From positions 124,001 through 188,000 of the forward strand of contig NZ_LDJH01000012.1 of the NCBI RefSeq assembly GCF_001431525.1: 64,000 nucleotides of DNA, written 5' to 3'. Positions 35,713-46,617 of this stretch are shown in pieces. This stretch comes from Stenotrophomonas koreensis. Its GTDB lineage: Bacteria > Pseudomonadota > Gammaproteobacteria > Xanthomonadales > Xanthomonadaceae. Numbering within the stretch: position 1 is the stretch's first letter; each line of letters starts with the position of its first letter. The position numbers and the translations under genes were made by a program. Below the pieces are notes generated by a model. It did no database searches. It was given only the letters and a program-made list of their open reading frames with translations, and was not told the origin of the DNA.

Positions 35713-37362
35713 ATGAGCCTGCCGGATACTCCTGCGCGCTGGCTGCTGGCAGCACTGGCCATCGCCGCGCTGGTGCTGACCCCGGTGCTGGCCCTGGGCT
35801 GGGTCGCGCTGGATGGCAGCTCGGGGCTGTGGTCGCACCTGCTGGCCACGGTGCTGCCGCGGGCCAGCGCCAATACCGTGATTGTCCTGCTCGGCGTCGG
35901 TGTGCTGGTGGCGGTGACCGGTACCGGCTGTGCCTGGCTGGTCACCGCCTATGCGTTTCCCGGGCGCAGCGTCCTGAGCTGGGCCTTGTTGCTGCCACTG
36001 GCGGTGCCGACCTATATCGTTGCCTACACCTATCTGGATCTGCTGCATCCGCTGGGCCCGGTGCAGGGCGCGCTGCGCTGGCTGCTGGGGTACGACAGCC
36101 CGCGTGATTTCCGTCTGCCGGACATCCGCCATCTGGCCGGCTGCATCGTGCTGCTGTCGCTGGTGCTGTATCCGTATGTCTACCTGACCACCCGCGCCCT
36201 GTTCATGACCCAGGCCGCCAGCCTGCTTGAAGCCGGGCGCAGCCTGGGCGCCGGCCCGGTGGCGGTGTTTTTCCGGGTTGCCCTGCCGCTGGCCCGTCCG
36301 GCCATTGCCGTCGGCGTGGTGCTGGTGCTGCTGGAAACCCTCAATGACATCGGCGCGTCGGAGTTTCTCGGCGTGCAGACCCTGACCGTGGCGATCTATA
36401 CCACCTGGGTGACCCGCTCGGATCTGGCCGGCGCGGCACAGATCGCGCTGTCCATGCTGGTGATCGTGCTGGCCCTGGTGACGCTGGAGCGCCATGCACG
36501 CCGTCATCAGCGCTATGCCACCACCCAACGCCCGCGCCCGATGCAACCACAACGGCTGCACGGCGCGCGCGCGGCGCTGGCACTGGTGATCGGCGCGTTG
36601 CCGGTGCTGGCCGGGTTCCTCGCCCCGGCGCTGTACCTGCTGGTGGAGGCGCTCAAACGGCTGCGCGGCGAGGGCGCTTCGCCGCAGCTGCTGGCGGCAC
36701 TGGGCAATACCGTAGCCATTGCCGCGGCCACCACCGGGGCCGCGTTGCTGCTTGCGCTGGTGGTCAGCTGGGCGCTGCGGCTGGCGCGCACGCATCGCCG
36801 CCGTGGCTGGGCCGGGTTTGCCAACCGCAGTGCCAGCCTGGGCTATGCCATTCCCGGCACGGTGATGGCGATCGGCCTGCTGGTGCCGCTGGGCCTGTTC
36901 GACCGCTGGGCCAGTGACGTGCTGGTGGCTTTCGGTGGCCAGGCCCGGTTGTTGCTGATGGGTACGCTGTGGGCCTTGGTGCTGGCCTGCACCCTGCGCT
37001 TCCTGGCGGTGGCCATCGGTGGGATCGAGGCCGGGTTGACCCGGATTCCGCCATCGCTGGATGCCGCCGCTGCCGCGCTCGGCGATGGCCCGACCCGGAC
37101 GCTGTGGCGGGTGCACCTGCCGCTGCTGCGGCCCTCATTGGCAGCGGCGGCCTTGCTGGTGTTTGTCGACACGATGAAGGAATTGCCGGCAACCCTGGTG
37201 CTGCGGCCGATGAATTTTGAAACGCTGGCGACCTGGCTGTATGCCGAGGCCGCGCGTGGTACCTACGAAGAGGGCGCGCTGGCGGCCTTGCTGATTGTGC
37301 TGGCCGGCCTGGCCCCGGTCATTTTGTTGGCACGCACCGGTGCCACGCAGGGAGAACGCTGA
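35713..37362 (+). CDS. fbpB: Ferric iron ABC transporter permease
   Basis: A 549-aa fused permease with two homologous halves, each with about six membrane helices. Each half carries an EAA loop: EAGRSLGAGPVAVFFRVALPL and DAAAAALGDGPTRTLWRVHLPL. This double-permease form is typical of FbpB/SfuB. Start MSLPDTPARWLLAAL at 35713 follows fbpA by 64 bases. The stop overlaps the fbpC ATG (TGATG). Confidence 0.93.
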   Translation: MSLPDTPARWLLAALAIAALVLTPVLALGWVALDGSSGLWSHLLATVLPRASANTVIVLLGVGVLVAVTGTGCAWLVTAYAFPGRSVLSWALLLPLAVPTYIVAYTYLDLLHPLGPVQGALRWLLGYDSPRDFRLPDIRHLAGCIVLLSLVLYPYVYLTTRALFMTQAASLLEAGRSLGAGPVAVFFRVALPLARPAIAVGVVLVLLETLNDIGASEFLGVQTLTVAIYTTWVTRSDLAGAAQIALSMLVIVLALVTLERHARRHQRYATTQRPRPMQPQRLHGARAALALVIGALPVLAGFLAPALYLLVEALKRLRGEGASPQLLAALGNTVAIAAATTGAALLLALVVSWALRLARTHRRRGWAGFANRSASLGYAIPGTVMAIGLLVPLGLFDRWASDVLVAFGGQARLLLMGTLWALVLACTLRFLAVAIGGIEAGLTRIPPSLDAAAAALGDGPTRTLWRVHLPLLRPSLAAAALLVFVDTMKELPATLVLRPMNFETLATWLYAEAARGTYEEGALAALLIVLAGLAPVILLARTGATQGER

Positions 37363-38354
37363 TGAATGCACCGTTGCAGTTGCAGCTGCAAGGGGTCGAG
37401 CTGGGCTATGGCCACGGGCGCGGCTACCAGCCGGTGGTGCAGGGGCTGGATCTGACGCTGGAGCGTGGCCAGATCGGCTGCCTGCTGGGAGCATCCGGTT
37501 GCGGCAAGACCACCGTGTTGCGGGCGATCAGTGGTTTTGAACCCGTGCACCACGGCCAGATCCACATCGCCGGCACCCGGGTGGCCGATGCGCAGCAGCA
37601 GTTGCCACCCGAGCAGCGCCGGGTCGGGCTGATGTTCCAGGATTACGCCCTGTTTCCGCATCTGGATGTGGCTGCCAATGTCGGCTTTGGCCTGCGCCGG
37701 CTGCCGGCCAGGCAACGCTCGGCGCGGGTGGAGGGCCTGTTGGAGCAGGTCGGCCTGGCCGGGTATGCCCGGCGCTACCCGCATGAGCTTTCCGGTGGCC
37801 AGCAGCAGCGCGTGGCCCTGGCCCGTGCGCTGGCGCCAGCACCGCAGCTGCTGCTGCTTGATGAGCCGTTCTCCAACCTGGACACCGATACCCGGCAACG
37901 ACTGGCCGCCGAGTTGCAGCAGGTGCTCAAGGCCGCCGGTACCACCGTGCTGATGGTGACCCATGATCAGTCCGAGGCCTTTGCCATTGCCGACCGGATC
38001 GGGGTGATGGCCCAGGGGCACCTGCTGCAGTGGGGCGATGCCCAGCAGTTGTACCGGCATCCGGCCAGCCCCTATGTGGCGCAGTTCATCGGCCGTGGCC
38101 AGCTGTTGCCGGCGGCCTTGCTCGGGCAGGGGCCGGACCGGGTGCTGGTGCGCCCGGAGCACCTGCAGCTGGCCGAGGACGGCCTGCTGGTGGCGATGGT
38201 GGAAGGCGTGCATTTCCGTGGCCCGGACTATGTCGGCCGGTTGCGGCTGGCCGATGGCAATCATGTCGAGGCCCTGCTCGGCCTGCAGCCGCCGGCAGTG
38301 GGCAGCACCGTGCGCCTGGCCTGGAATGATCCGGCCCCGGTGTTCTTTGACTGA
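37362..38354 (+). CDS. fbpC: Ferric iron ABC transporter ATPase
   Basis: A 330-aa ATPase. Walker A GASGCGKTTVL, signature LSGGQQQRVALARAL, Walker B LLLLDEPFSNLD and switch VTHDQSEAF are intact. The C-terminal 90 residues (RVLVRPEHLQL...VEGVHFRGPDYVGRLRL) form the TOBE-like regulatory domain of the FbpC/PotA class. Translation is coupled to the permease by a one-base overlap. Confidence 0.93.
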   Translation: MNAPLQLQLQGVELGYGHGRGYQPVVQGLDLTLERGQIGCLLGASGCGKTTVLRAISGFEPVHHGQIHIAGTRVADAQQQLPPEQRRVGLMFQDYALFPHLDVAANVGFGLRRLPARQRSARVEGLLEQVGLAGYARRYPHELSGGQQQRVALARALAPAPQLLLLDEPFSNLDTDTRQRLAAELQQVLKAAGTTVLMVTHDQSEAFAIADRIGVMAQGHLLQWGDAQQLYRHPASPYVAQFIGRGQLLPAALLGQGPDRVLVRPEHLQLAEDGLLVAMVEGVHFRGPDYVGRLRLADGNHVEALLGLQPPAVGSTVRLAWNDPAPVFFD

Positions 38355-38367
38355 AACTCTGGATTGA

Positions 38368-39573
<1,206 letters not shown>

Positions 39574-39696
39574 GTCCAGTGCCGGGCTTGAAAGCCGGCC
39601 TCCGCATCGCAATATCTGCCGTGGCATACTCCACGGCTACCTATTTCGCGACCGCTCCCGCTTACCCGGACGCGGCCCAACCCAAGGAAAGACCCA

Positions 39697-40029
39697 ATGA
39701 CCCTGACCGCTTCCCTGATCCCCGTCGTTGCTGCTGCGGCGCCGGCTGGCGCTGGCTTCGGCACCCTGCTGTTCCCGATCGTGCTGATTGCGATCATGTA
39801 TTTCCTGATGATCCGCCCGCAGATGAAGCGCCAGAAAGAACACAAGGCGATGCTGGAAAAGATTGCCAAAGGTGATGAAGTGATCACCGCTGGCGGCATT
39901 GCCGGTGTGGTCACCGATATCGGCGAGAGCTTTGTCAGCGTTGAAGTGGCCGATGGCGTGCGCATCCGGGTACAGAAGGCTTCCATCGGCAACGTGCTGC
40001 CCAAGGGCACGCTGAAGTCGGCCGTCTAA
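39697..40029 (+). CDS. yajC: Preprotein translocase subunit YajC
   Basis: A 110-aa inner-membrane protein with one helix (FGTLLFPIVLIAIMYFLMIRPQ) followed by the conserved RPQMKRQKEHKAML and GDEVITAGGIAGVV. It associates with SecDF. It lies between tgt and secD in the standard order. Confidence 0.96.
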   Translation: MTLTASLIPVVAAAAPAGAGFGTLLFPIVLIAIMYFLMIRPQMKRQKEHKAMLEKIAKGDEVITAGGIAGVVTDIGESFVSVEVADGVRIRVQKASIGNVLPKGTLKSAV

Positions 40030-40089
40030 GCACCACCCCCTTTTACTGGACGCGGTCCCGGCGCGGCTGGGCCGCGCGGGATCAAAGCA

Positions 40090-41940
40090 ATGCTTGAATT
40101 TCCTCGCTGGAAATATCTGGTGATTCTGCTGGTATTGGCGATCAGTGCGATCTATGCACTGCCCAATGTCTACCAGAAAGACCCTTCCGTGCAGATTACT
40201 GCCAACCGTGGTGCGAGCCTGGACCAGGCGCTGGTCGAACGTATTGACGGCCTGCTGGAGCAGGCCGGGGTCACCCCCAAGTCGGTGGCGATCGAGGGCC
40301 AGAGCCTGCTGGTACGCCTGAACGACCTCAAGTCGCAGACCGCGGCCAACGATGCGCTGCGCCAGCCGCTGGGCGAGCAGTACATGGTCGCGCTGAACCT
40401 GGCCTCCACCGTACCGGCCTGGCTGGATAACCTCGGTGCCAAGCCGATGGTGCTGGGCCTGGACCTGCAGGGTGGCGTGCATTTCGTGCTGGAAGTGGAC
40501 CAGAAGGCCGCGCTGGACAAGCGCATGGAGGCCTATGCCGAAGACGTGCGGGTGGCCCTGCGCGAGGCGCGGGTGCCGTACCAGTCGGTCGAGCGCCGTG
40601 ACCAGTCCATCGTCGCCACGCTGAGCCCGTCGGCCGCTGCCGATGCCGGTGAACGCGGCCGCCAGGCCCTGTTCAAGTCCCAGCCGACCTTCAGCTACCA
40701 GCTCGCCGGCAACCAATTGGTGATGCAGATTCCGGATGCGGAGATCGCCACCATCACCGCCGGTGCGATCGAGCAGAACATCCTCACCCTGCGCAACCGC
40801 GTCAACGAGCTGGGCGTGGCCGAGCCGATCATCCAGCGCCAGGGGGAAAACCGCGTGGTGGTGCAGCTGCCCGGCGTGCAGGACACCGCCGAAGCCAAGC
40901 GCATGATCGGTGCCACCGCAACGCTGGAATACCGCGCCGTGGTCGATGGCAATGCCGCCGACGCGCTGGCCACCGGGCGCATCCCGCCCGAGGCCAAGGT
41001 CTACCAGCAGCGTGACGGCCGTGGCCCGATCCTGCTCAACAAGCGCGTGATCGTGACCGGCGACCAGATGGTGGCCGCGCAGAGCATGGTCGATCCCAAC
41101 GGCCAGCCGGCCGTGAGCGTGACCCTGAACTCGGCCGGTGGCCAGCGCATGTTCGACTTCACCAGTGCCAATGTCGGCAAGCCGATGGCGGTGGTGTACA
41201 CCGAGCGCGTGCCGCAGGTGAGCATCGTTGATGGCAAGGAAGTGCGCAGCTTCCGCATCAAGGAAGAGGTCATTTCGGTGGCCAACATCAACGGCGTGTT
41301 CGGCAAGAACTTCCAGACCACCGGGCTGGAAAAGACTGAAGCCGAAGGGCTGGCGCGCCTGCTGCGTTCCGGTTCGCTGGCTGCGCCGATGGACTTTGTC
41401 GAAGAGCGCATCGTCGGCCCGTCGCTGGGTGCGGAAAACGTCGAACGCGGCGTCACCGCGGTGCTTTACGCCTTCCTGTTCACGCTGCTGTTCTTCCTGG
41501 TCTACTACCGCATGTTCGGTGTGTTCACCTCGATCGCACTGTTGTTCAACCTGCTGATCGTGGTGGCGGTGATGTCGCTGTTCGGCGCGACCATGACCCT
41601 GCCGGGCTTTGCCGGCCTGGCCTTGTCGATCGGCCTGTCGGTGGACGCCAACGTGCTGATCAACGAGCGTATCCGCGAGGAACTGCGCGCCGGCATGCCG
41701 GCCAAGAAGGCCATCGTGGAGGGCTATGAAAAAGCCTCCGGCACCATCCTGGACGCCAACGTGACCGGTATCCTGGCCGGTGTGGCGCTTTACGCCTTCG
41801 GCACCGGCCCGCTAAAGGGCTTTGCCGTGACCATGGTGGTGGGCATCTTTGCCTCGATGTTCACTGCGATCACCGTTTCTCGTGCGCTTGCCGTGCTGTG
41901 GTACAGCCCGCGCAAGAAGCTCAAGACCCTGGCCATCTGA
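40090..41940 (+). CDS. secD: Protein translocase subunit SecD
   Basis: A 616-aa membrane protein powering late steps of Sec export with the proton motive force. It has an N-terminal helix (YLVILLVLAISAIYALPNVY), a large periplasmic region with GLDLQGGVHFVLEVD and LRNRVNELGVAEPIIQRQG, and a C-terminal five-helix domain with GFAGLALSIGLSVDANVLIN (the D of VDANV is functionally important). Length equals E. coli SecD. secF starts 15 bases after the stop. Confidence 0.97.
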   Translation: MLEFPRWKYLVILLVLAISAIYALPNVYQKDPSVQITANRGASLDQALVERIDGLLEQAGVTPKSVAIEGQSLLVRLNDLKSQTAANDALRQPLGEQYMVALNLASTVPAWLDNLGAKPMVLGLDLQGGVHFVLEVDQKAALDKRMEAYAEDVRVALREARVPYQSVERRDQSIVATLSPSAAADAGERGRQALFKSQPTFSYQLAGNQLVMQIPDAEIATITAGAIEQNILTLRNRVNELGVAEPIIQRQGENRVVVQLPGVQDTAEAKRMIGATATLEYRAVVDGNAADALATGRIPPEAKVYQQRDGRGPILLNKRVIVTGDQMVAAQSMVDPNGQPAVSVTLNSAGGQRMFDFTSANVGKPMAVVYTERVPQVSIVDGKEVRSFRIKEEVISVANINGVFGKNFQTTGLEKTEAEGLARLLRSGSLAAPMDFVEERIVGPSLGAENVERGVTAVLYAFLFTLLFFLVYYRMFGVFTSIALLFNLLIVVAVMSLFGATMTLPGFAGLALSIGLSVDANVLINERIREELRAGMPAKKAIVEGYEKASGTILDANVTGILAGVALYAFGTGPLKGFAVTMVVGIFASMFTAITVSRALAVLWYSPRKKLKTLAI

Positions 41941-41955
41941 CGGGAGCACCACGAC

Positions 41956-42930
41956 ATGAACATTTTCCCGTTGCGCCTGATCCCGGCCCGCACCAACTTC
42001 AACTTCATGGCCCTGCGCTGGCCGGCGGTGATCCTGGCCGGCCTGCTGTTCGTGCTGTCCATCGGCCTGATCGCGGTCAAGGGCTTCAACTACGCGCTGG
42101 ACTTCACCGGCGGTACCGTGGTGGAAGTGCGTTTTGACAAGCCGGCCGATGTCGATGGCGTGCGCGATCACCTCGAAGCGGCCGGATACGCCGGTGCCCA
42201 GGTGCAGAGCTTCGGTTCCGGCTCGGACCTGCTGATCCGGCTGCAGCCGCAGGCTGCTGCAGAAGGCGAGAGCACCGGTGACGCCAACAACCGCACCGCG
42301 GCCGATGTGCTGCGTGCCATCTCGCTTGAGGGCAATGCGGCCACGGTGATGAGCACCGAGTTCGTCGGTCCGCAGGTCGGCAAGGAGCTGGCGATGAACG
42401 GCGTGTATGCGGCGCTGTTTGTGATGATCGGTTTTCTGATCTACATCGGCTTCCGCTTCGAGACCAAGTTCGCGATTGTCGCGATCCTGACCACGCTGTT
42501 TGACGTGCTGATCGTGGCCGGCTACTTCTCCTTCAGTGGCCGCGAGTTCGACCTGACCGTACTGGCCGGCCTGCTGGCAGTGATGGGCTTTTCGATCAAC
42601 GACACCATCGTGGTGTTCGACCGCGTGCGCGAGAACTTCCGTGCCATGCGCGCCGAGCCGATGGAGATCATGAACGCCTCGATCAACCAGACCCTGTCGC
42701 GCACCATCATCACCTCGGTGGTGTTCTTCCTGTCGGTGCTGGCGCTGTACCTGTACGGCGGCGGCTCGCTGGAAGGGCTGGCCCTGAGCCAGATGATCGG
42801 TGCGGTGGTCGGTACGCTGTCCTCGATCTTCATCGCCTGTCCGTTGCTGACGATGGGTGCGCTGGCGGTCAGCAAGGCCGACCTGCTGCCCAAGGCCAAG
42901 GATCTGGAAGAGCTGGAACGTCGCCCGTAA
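41956..42930 (+). CDS. secF: Protein translocase subunit SecF
   Basis: A 324-aa SecF with an N-terminal helix, the periplasmic DFTGGTVVEVRF motif and the C-terminal helices containing GFSINDTIVVFDRVREN. A strong hairpin follows the stop. Confidence 0.97.
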   Translation: MNIFPLRLIPARTNFNFMALRWPAVILAGLLFVLSIGLIAVKGFNYALDFTGGTVVEVRFDKPADVDGVRDHLEAAGYAGAQVQSFGSGSDLLIRLQPQAAAEGESTGDANNRTAADVLRAISLEGNAATVMSTEFVGPQVGKELAMNGVYAALFVMIGFLIYIGFRFETKFAIVAILTTLFDVLIVAGYFSFSGREFDLTVLAGLLAVMGFSINDTIVVFDRVRENFRAMRAEPMEIMNASINQTLSRTIITSVVFFLSVLALYLYGGGSLEGLALSQMIGAVVGTLSSIFIACPLLTMGALAVSKADLLPKAKDLEELERRP

Positions 42931-42963
42931 CCGGCTGTTGCCGGCGCATTGGCGCGTGTTGCT

Positions 42964-42994
42964 GACAAGGGCCGCAATCACTGCGGCCCTTGTC
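42964..42994 (+). terminator. Terminator after secF
   Basis: Thirteen-base stem GACAAGGGCCGCA / TGCGGCCCTTGTC with loop ATCAC, followed by a weak GTTTCT tail. It ends the tgt-yajC-secDF unit. Confidence 0.7.
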
Positions 42995-43123
42995 GTTTCT
43001 GCCGGTCCAGACCCTACGCTGGCGTTGGTTGCCGTACGGCGACAAGGTCACTAGCATCGTCGCATCGTTGCCTGCCCAAGTGGCTTGGCAGCGCCCATTC
43101 AATGCGTTGTTCCCGAGGTAAGT

Positions 43124-44383
43124 ATGGTCATCAAACCGCGTGTGCGCGGCTTTATCTGTGTCACCACCCATCCGGCCGGTTGCCGCGCCGCGGTCAAGGA
43201 ACAGATTGATTACATCAAGGCCCAGCCGCGGCGCGAGCAGGGGCCCAAGCGCGTGCTGGTGCTCGGTGCCTCCACCGGCTACGGCCTGGCTGCACGGATC
43301 ACTGCCGCCTTCGGCAGCGGTGCCGCCACGTTGGGTGTGTTCTTCGAGCGCGAAGGCACCGAGGGCAAGCCCGGCACCGCCGGCTGGTACAACAGCGCTG
43401 CCTTCCACGAGTTTGCCCAGGCCGAAGGGCTGTATGCGCGCAGTGTCAACGGTGATGCCTTCTCCGACGAGGTCAAGGCACGCGTGATCGAGATCATCAA
43501 GGCCGACCTCGGCCAGGTCGACCAGGTGGTCTACAGCCTGGCCGCGCCGCGCCGCAAGCACCCGCGCACCGGTGAGGTGATCAGCTCCACCCTCAAGCCG
43601 ATCGGCGCGCCGATCACGCTCAAGGGGCTGGATACCGACAAGGGCGTGCTCACCGAGACCACCCTGCAGCCGGCCAGCGAAGAGGAGATTGCCGGCACTG
43701 TGGCGGTGATGGGCGGCGAAGACTGGCAGATGTGGATCGAGGCGCTGCTGGCCGCTGGCGTGCTGGCCGAGGGCGCAACGACCCAGGCCTTTACCTATGT
43801 TGGCGAGGAAATCACCCAGGCCATCTACTGGAACGGCTCCATCGGTGCGGCCAAGAAGGACCTGGACAAGCGTGTGCTGGACATCCGCCGCCAGCTGGCG
43901 GCCATCGGCGGCGATGCCCGGGTGTCGGTGCTCAAGGCCGTGGTGACCCAGGCCAGTGCGGCCATTCCGACGATGCCGCTGTACCTGTCGCTGCTGTTCA
44001 AGGTGATGAAGGAGCAGGGCACGCATGAAGGCTGCATCGAGCAGCTCGATACCCTCTACGACATCCTGTACGGCGGCCCGGCCGAGGCAGCCGATGCGGC
44101 CGGCCATCTGCGCCGCAGCCTGGTCGATGGCCTCGGCCGCCAGGTGGCGCTGGTGGACGAGGAAGGTCGCCTGCGGGCCGACTACAAGGAAATGGCGCCG
44201 GAAGTGCAGTCCAGGGTGGTCGAGCTGTGGCCGCAGGTCACCGATGCCAACCTGGAGCAGCTTGCCGACCTGCAGGCTTACAAGCGCGAATTCCTGCGCC
44301 TGTTCGGCTTTGGCATCGACGGGGTGGATTACGAGGCCGATGTCGCCACCGAGGTGGCCATCACGCCGCTGGATACGCTGTAA
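43124..44383 (+). CDS. fabV: Enoyl-[acyl-carrier-protein] reductase FabV
   Basis: Performs the last reduction of fatty-acid elongation with NADH. It starts at [17 protein letters not shown], the canonical FabV N-terminus. The NAD motif is [16 protein letters not shown], and the catalytic pair falls exactly at Y235 and K244 ([12 protein letters not shown]-x8-K). The visible length is 419 aa, about 20 more than many FabV proteins, the extra part being a C-terminal tail after [12 protein letters not shown]. FabV enzymes are generally resistant to triclosan, unlike FabI. It stands alone between terminators. Confidence 0.96.
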   Translation: MVIKPRVRGFICVTTHPAGCRAAVKEQIDYIKAQPRREQGPKRVLVLGASTGYGLAARITAAFGSGAATLGVFFEREGTEGKPGTAGWYNSAAFHEFAQAEGLYARSVNGDAFSDEVKARVIEIIKADLGQVDQVVYSLAAPRRKHPRTGEVISSTLKPIGAPITLKGLDTDKGVLTETTLQPASEEEIAGTVAVMGGEDWQMWIEALLAAGVLAEGATTQAFTYVGEEITQAIYWNGSIGAAKKDLDKRVLDIRRQLAAIGGDARVSVLKAVVTQASAAIPTMPLYLSLLFKVMKEQGTHEGCIEQLDTLYDILYGGPAEAADAAGHLRRSLVDGLGRQVALVDEEGRLRADYKEMAPEVQSRVVELWPQVTDANLEQLADLQAYKREFLRLFGFGIDGVDYEADVATEVAITPLDTL

Positions 44384-44411
44384 GCGCCGCCGGGTCTGCG
44401 CATGGCAAACG

Positions 44412-44442
44412 AAAAGGCCGCCTGTTTCCGGGCGGCCTTTTT
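44412..44442. terminator. Bidirectional terminator between fabV and fimX
   Basis: AAAAGGCCGCC - TGTTTCCG - GGCGGCCTTTTT, with A- and T-runs on either side. It serves both convergent genes. Confidence 0.9.
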
Positions 44443-44465
44443 GCTGCTGCAGGCAGCTGGATGCC

Positions 44466-46538
44466 TCAGCCGAACTCGAAATCCATCTGTGGCTGGACCG
44501 GGCCGACGAACTCACCCTGCACGTAGTGGACGCCGGCGGTGAACAGCTGGCTCATCGACGCCGCATCGGAGACGAACTCGGCAATGGTCTGGATCCCCAG
44601 TTCGCTGGCACGCTTGGCGATGGTCTCGATTTTCTCCTGCTGCTCGCGCACTTGGTTGTAATCGGCAGTGAAGCTGCGGTCCAGCTTGATGAAGGACGGA
44701 TGGAAGTGGCTGAGCAGCTGGGCCGAGTCCAGGCCCGAGCCAAACTGGTCCAGCACGATCTGGCAGCCGTGCAGGCCGATGTCTTTCAGGAACTGCTGCG
44801 CCGCACGCAGGTTGGTGTAGACCTTGGCTTCGGAAACCTGCAGGCTCAGCTGCGAGCCGTCCACGCCCTGGCTTGCCAGTTCCTGGCTGATGGTGAGCAG
44901 ATACTGCGGGTCGTTGAATGACTCCGGGCCGACGCGCACGTTGAGGTGGGTGAGATGGCCGGCACGCTTGCGCTCGCCCATCACCCGGATCGCCTGGCGC
45001 ACCACCCAGCAATTGATCCGGCCCAGCAGTCCATGCTCCTCGGCCAGGCCGATGAAAACGGCTGGTGCGACCAGTTCACCGTTGTTGTCCAGGCGCAGGA
45101 AGGCGTCATAGCGCTCGGTCGGCTCACCGGCCAGGCTCAGGATGGGCTGGTAATGCAGCTGGAAGCCATTGCCATCCAGGGCCTGGTCCAGCAGCAGCAA
45201 CCAGCGCTGCACACGTTCGGCTTCGGCACGGTCCACTGCGGCCGGGTCGAACAGCTGGATGTCATTGCCGCCCAGTGCCGCCGCCGAGGCCAGGCATTCG
45301 CTGGCACGGGTGAGCACCTGCGACAGGCCACTGATCTTTTCGCCGATCTGCACGCCACCGACCGACACCGTGACGCTGGCCGAGCGTGCGCCAACGGCGA
45401 CTACCTGGCTGGCGAAGGCTTCGGTAATACGGCGTGCCAGCGCATTGGTCTGTTCCCAGTTGCCGCGGGCCAGTACGGCAAAGCTGTGCTCGCCCATGCG
45501 GCCCACCGCGACCTGTTCTCCGGTTGTACTGGAAAGGACGCCGGCCAGCGCAGCGATCAGGGTATCGGCCTCGTCCAGGCCGAAGTCCGGCAACAAACGC
45601 GCATAGTGGTCCGGCTGTACCAGCAGGAAACCGTACTGATGGTCGTTGCGGCTGACCTCGGCCAGTGCCTGCTCCAGCTGCAGCATGAAGGTCGGGCGGT
45701 TGAGCAGGCCGGTGACCTGGTCGCGCTGACGCAAGGCCTCCACCTCGCGGGCCAGGTCTGGGTCGATGTCATCACGGCGGCGGAAGATCACCTGCAGGCA
45801 TTGCTCACCCTCGTAGGTGGCGCTGGTGAATTCCATCACCGCCGGGAACAGCTCGCCATCCACATTGCAGGCATCAAGCTGGTATTGCGGTGGCGGTGAC
45901 TCGCCCTTGGAAAGCGACTTGAGCAGGGCCTTGAAATCATCCACATACTGCGGGGCAACCATGTCCAGCAGCGAGATGCCTTCGATATCGTCAAAGCTTT
46001 CGTAGCCGAACATCTCCAGGTAGGCATCATTGGCACGGATGTGCATGCCTTCGTGGACATAGGCAATCGGGTCGCGCGAGGAGGCAATCAGTGCATCGCA
46101 GCGGCGCTCGGTTTCACGCATCTGGGTTTCGATCCGGCGCATGCCGCGGCGGGCCTGCAGGTCGGTGAACTCACGACGGATCACCGACAGGGTGTGTTCG
46201 GGGTGCTTGCGCAGGGCAATCCCGCGCAGGCCGGTGCTCATCGCAGCGACAAACCGGGCTTCATCCAGGCTGTCAGCCAGCAATATCAGCGGTACGTCCT
46301 TGCCGCTGGCGGCCACCGTGCCGGCAGCACTGACCATGTCGATCCCCTGGCCTTCGGCGACCAGTACCAGGTCAATGGGCTGGCTGCCCAGCAGCTGTGC
46401 CAACTCGGCCAGTGAGGTCGGGCGCTGCGGGCGGACCGCGATTCCGTTGTTGCGCAGCAGGCTGACCAGGGCCTCGGCGTTCTCGGCGCTGTCATCGATG
46501 ATGGCCAGGCGCAGGGTAATTTCGTTGGCGTTATGCAT
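44466..46538 (-). CDS. fimX: FimX-like degenerate REC-PAS-GGDEF-EAL protein
   Basis: A 690-aa protein, the length of Xanthomonas FimX, which controls type IV pilus assembly and twitching by binding c-di-GMP and a PilZ protein. Order: receiver-like domain (about 8-130) lacking the phosphoacceptor aspartate (DLVLVAEGQG), PAS (about 145-260; REC-PAS linker coiled), GGDEF-like (about 265-425) with GRMGEHSF in place of GGDEF, and EAL-like (about 440-690) with DAFLRL in place of EALLR. It should therefore be catalytically inactive and act as a c-di-GMP sensor. A GAGGGAG ribosome site precedes the ATG. The name rests on length, architecture and the matching set of degeneracies. Confidence 0.85.
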   Translation of the reverse strand: MHNANEITLRLAIIDDSAENAEALVSLLRNNGIAVRPQRPTSLAELAQLLGSQPIDLVLVAEGQGIDMVSAAGTVAASGKDVPLILLADSLDEARFVAAMSTGLRGIALRKHPEHTLSVIRREFTDLQARRGMRRIETQMRETERRCDALIASSRDPIAYVHEGMHIRANDAYLEMFGYESFDDIEGISLLDMVAPQYVDDFKALLKSLSKGESPPPQYQLDACNVDGELFPAVMEFTSATYEGEQCLQVIFRRRDDIDPDLAREVEALRQRDQVTGLLNRPTFMLQLEQALAEVSRNDHQYGFLLVQPDHYARLLPDFGLDEADTLIAALAGVLSSTTGEQVAVGRMGEHSFAVLARGNWEQTNALARRITEAFASQVVAVGARSASVTVSVGGVQIGEKISGLSQVLTRASECLASAAALGGNDIQLFDPAAVDRAEAERVQRWLLLLDQALDGNGFQLHYQPILSLAGEPTERYDAFLRLDNNGELVAPAVFIGLAEEHGLLGRINCWVVRQAIRVMGERKRAGHLTHLNVRVGPESFNDPQYLLTISQELASQGVDGSQLSLQVSEAKVYTNLRAAQQFLKDIGLHGCQIVLDQFGSGLDSAQLLSHFHPSFIKLDRSFTADYNQVREQQEKIETIAKRASELGIQTIAEFVSDAASMSQLFTAGVHYVQGEFVGPVQPQMDFEFG

Positions 46539-46617
46539 GCAGGCTCCCTCGGTGAGGCTTTAATACACGAAGCGACGCAGGTCGTCCATGCGCGATGACA
46601 GGAACTGACCCGTTGCG

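Noticed and set aside
32889..35945. 1018-codon minus-strand frame across lrp, queA and fbpA
   Set aside because: Spans three recognised genes on the opposite strand and carries no recognisable domain.
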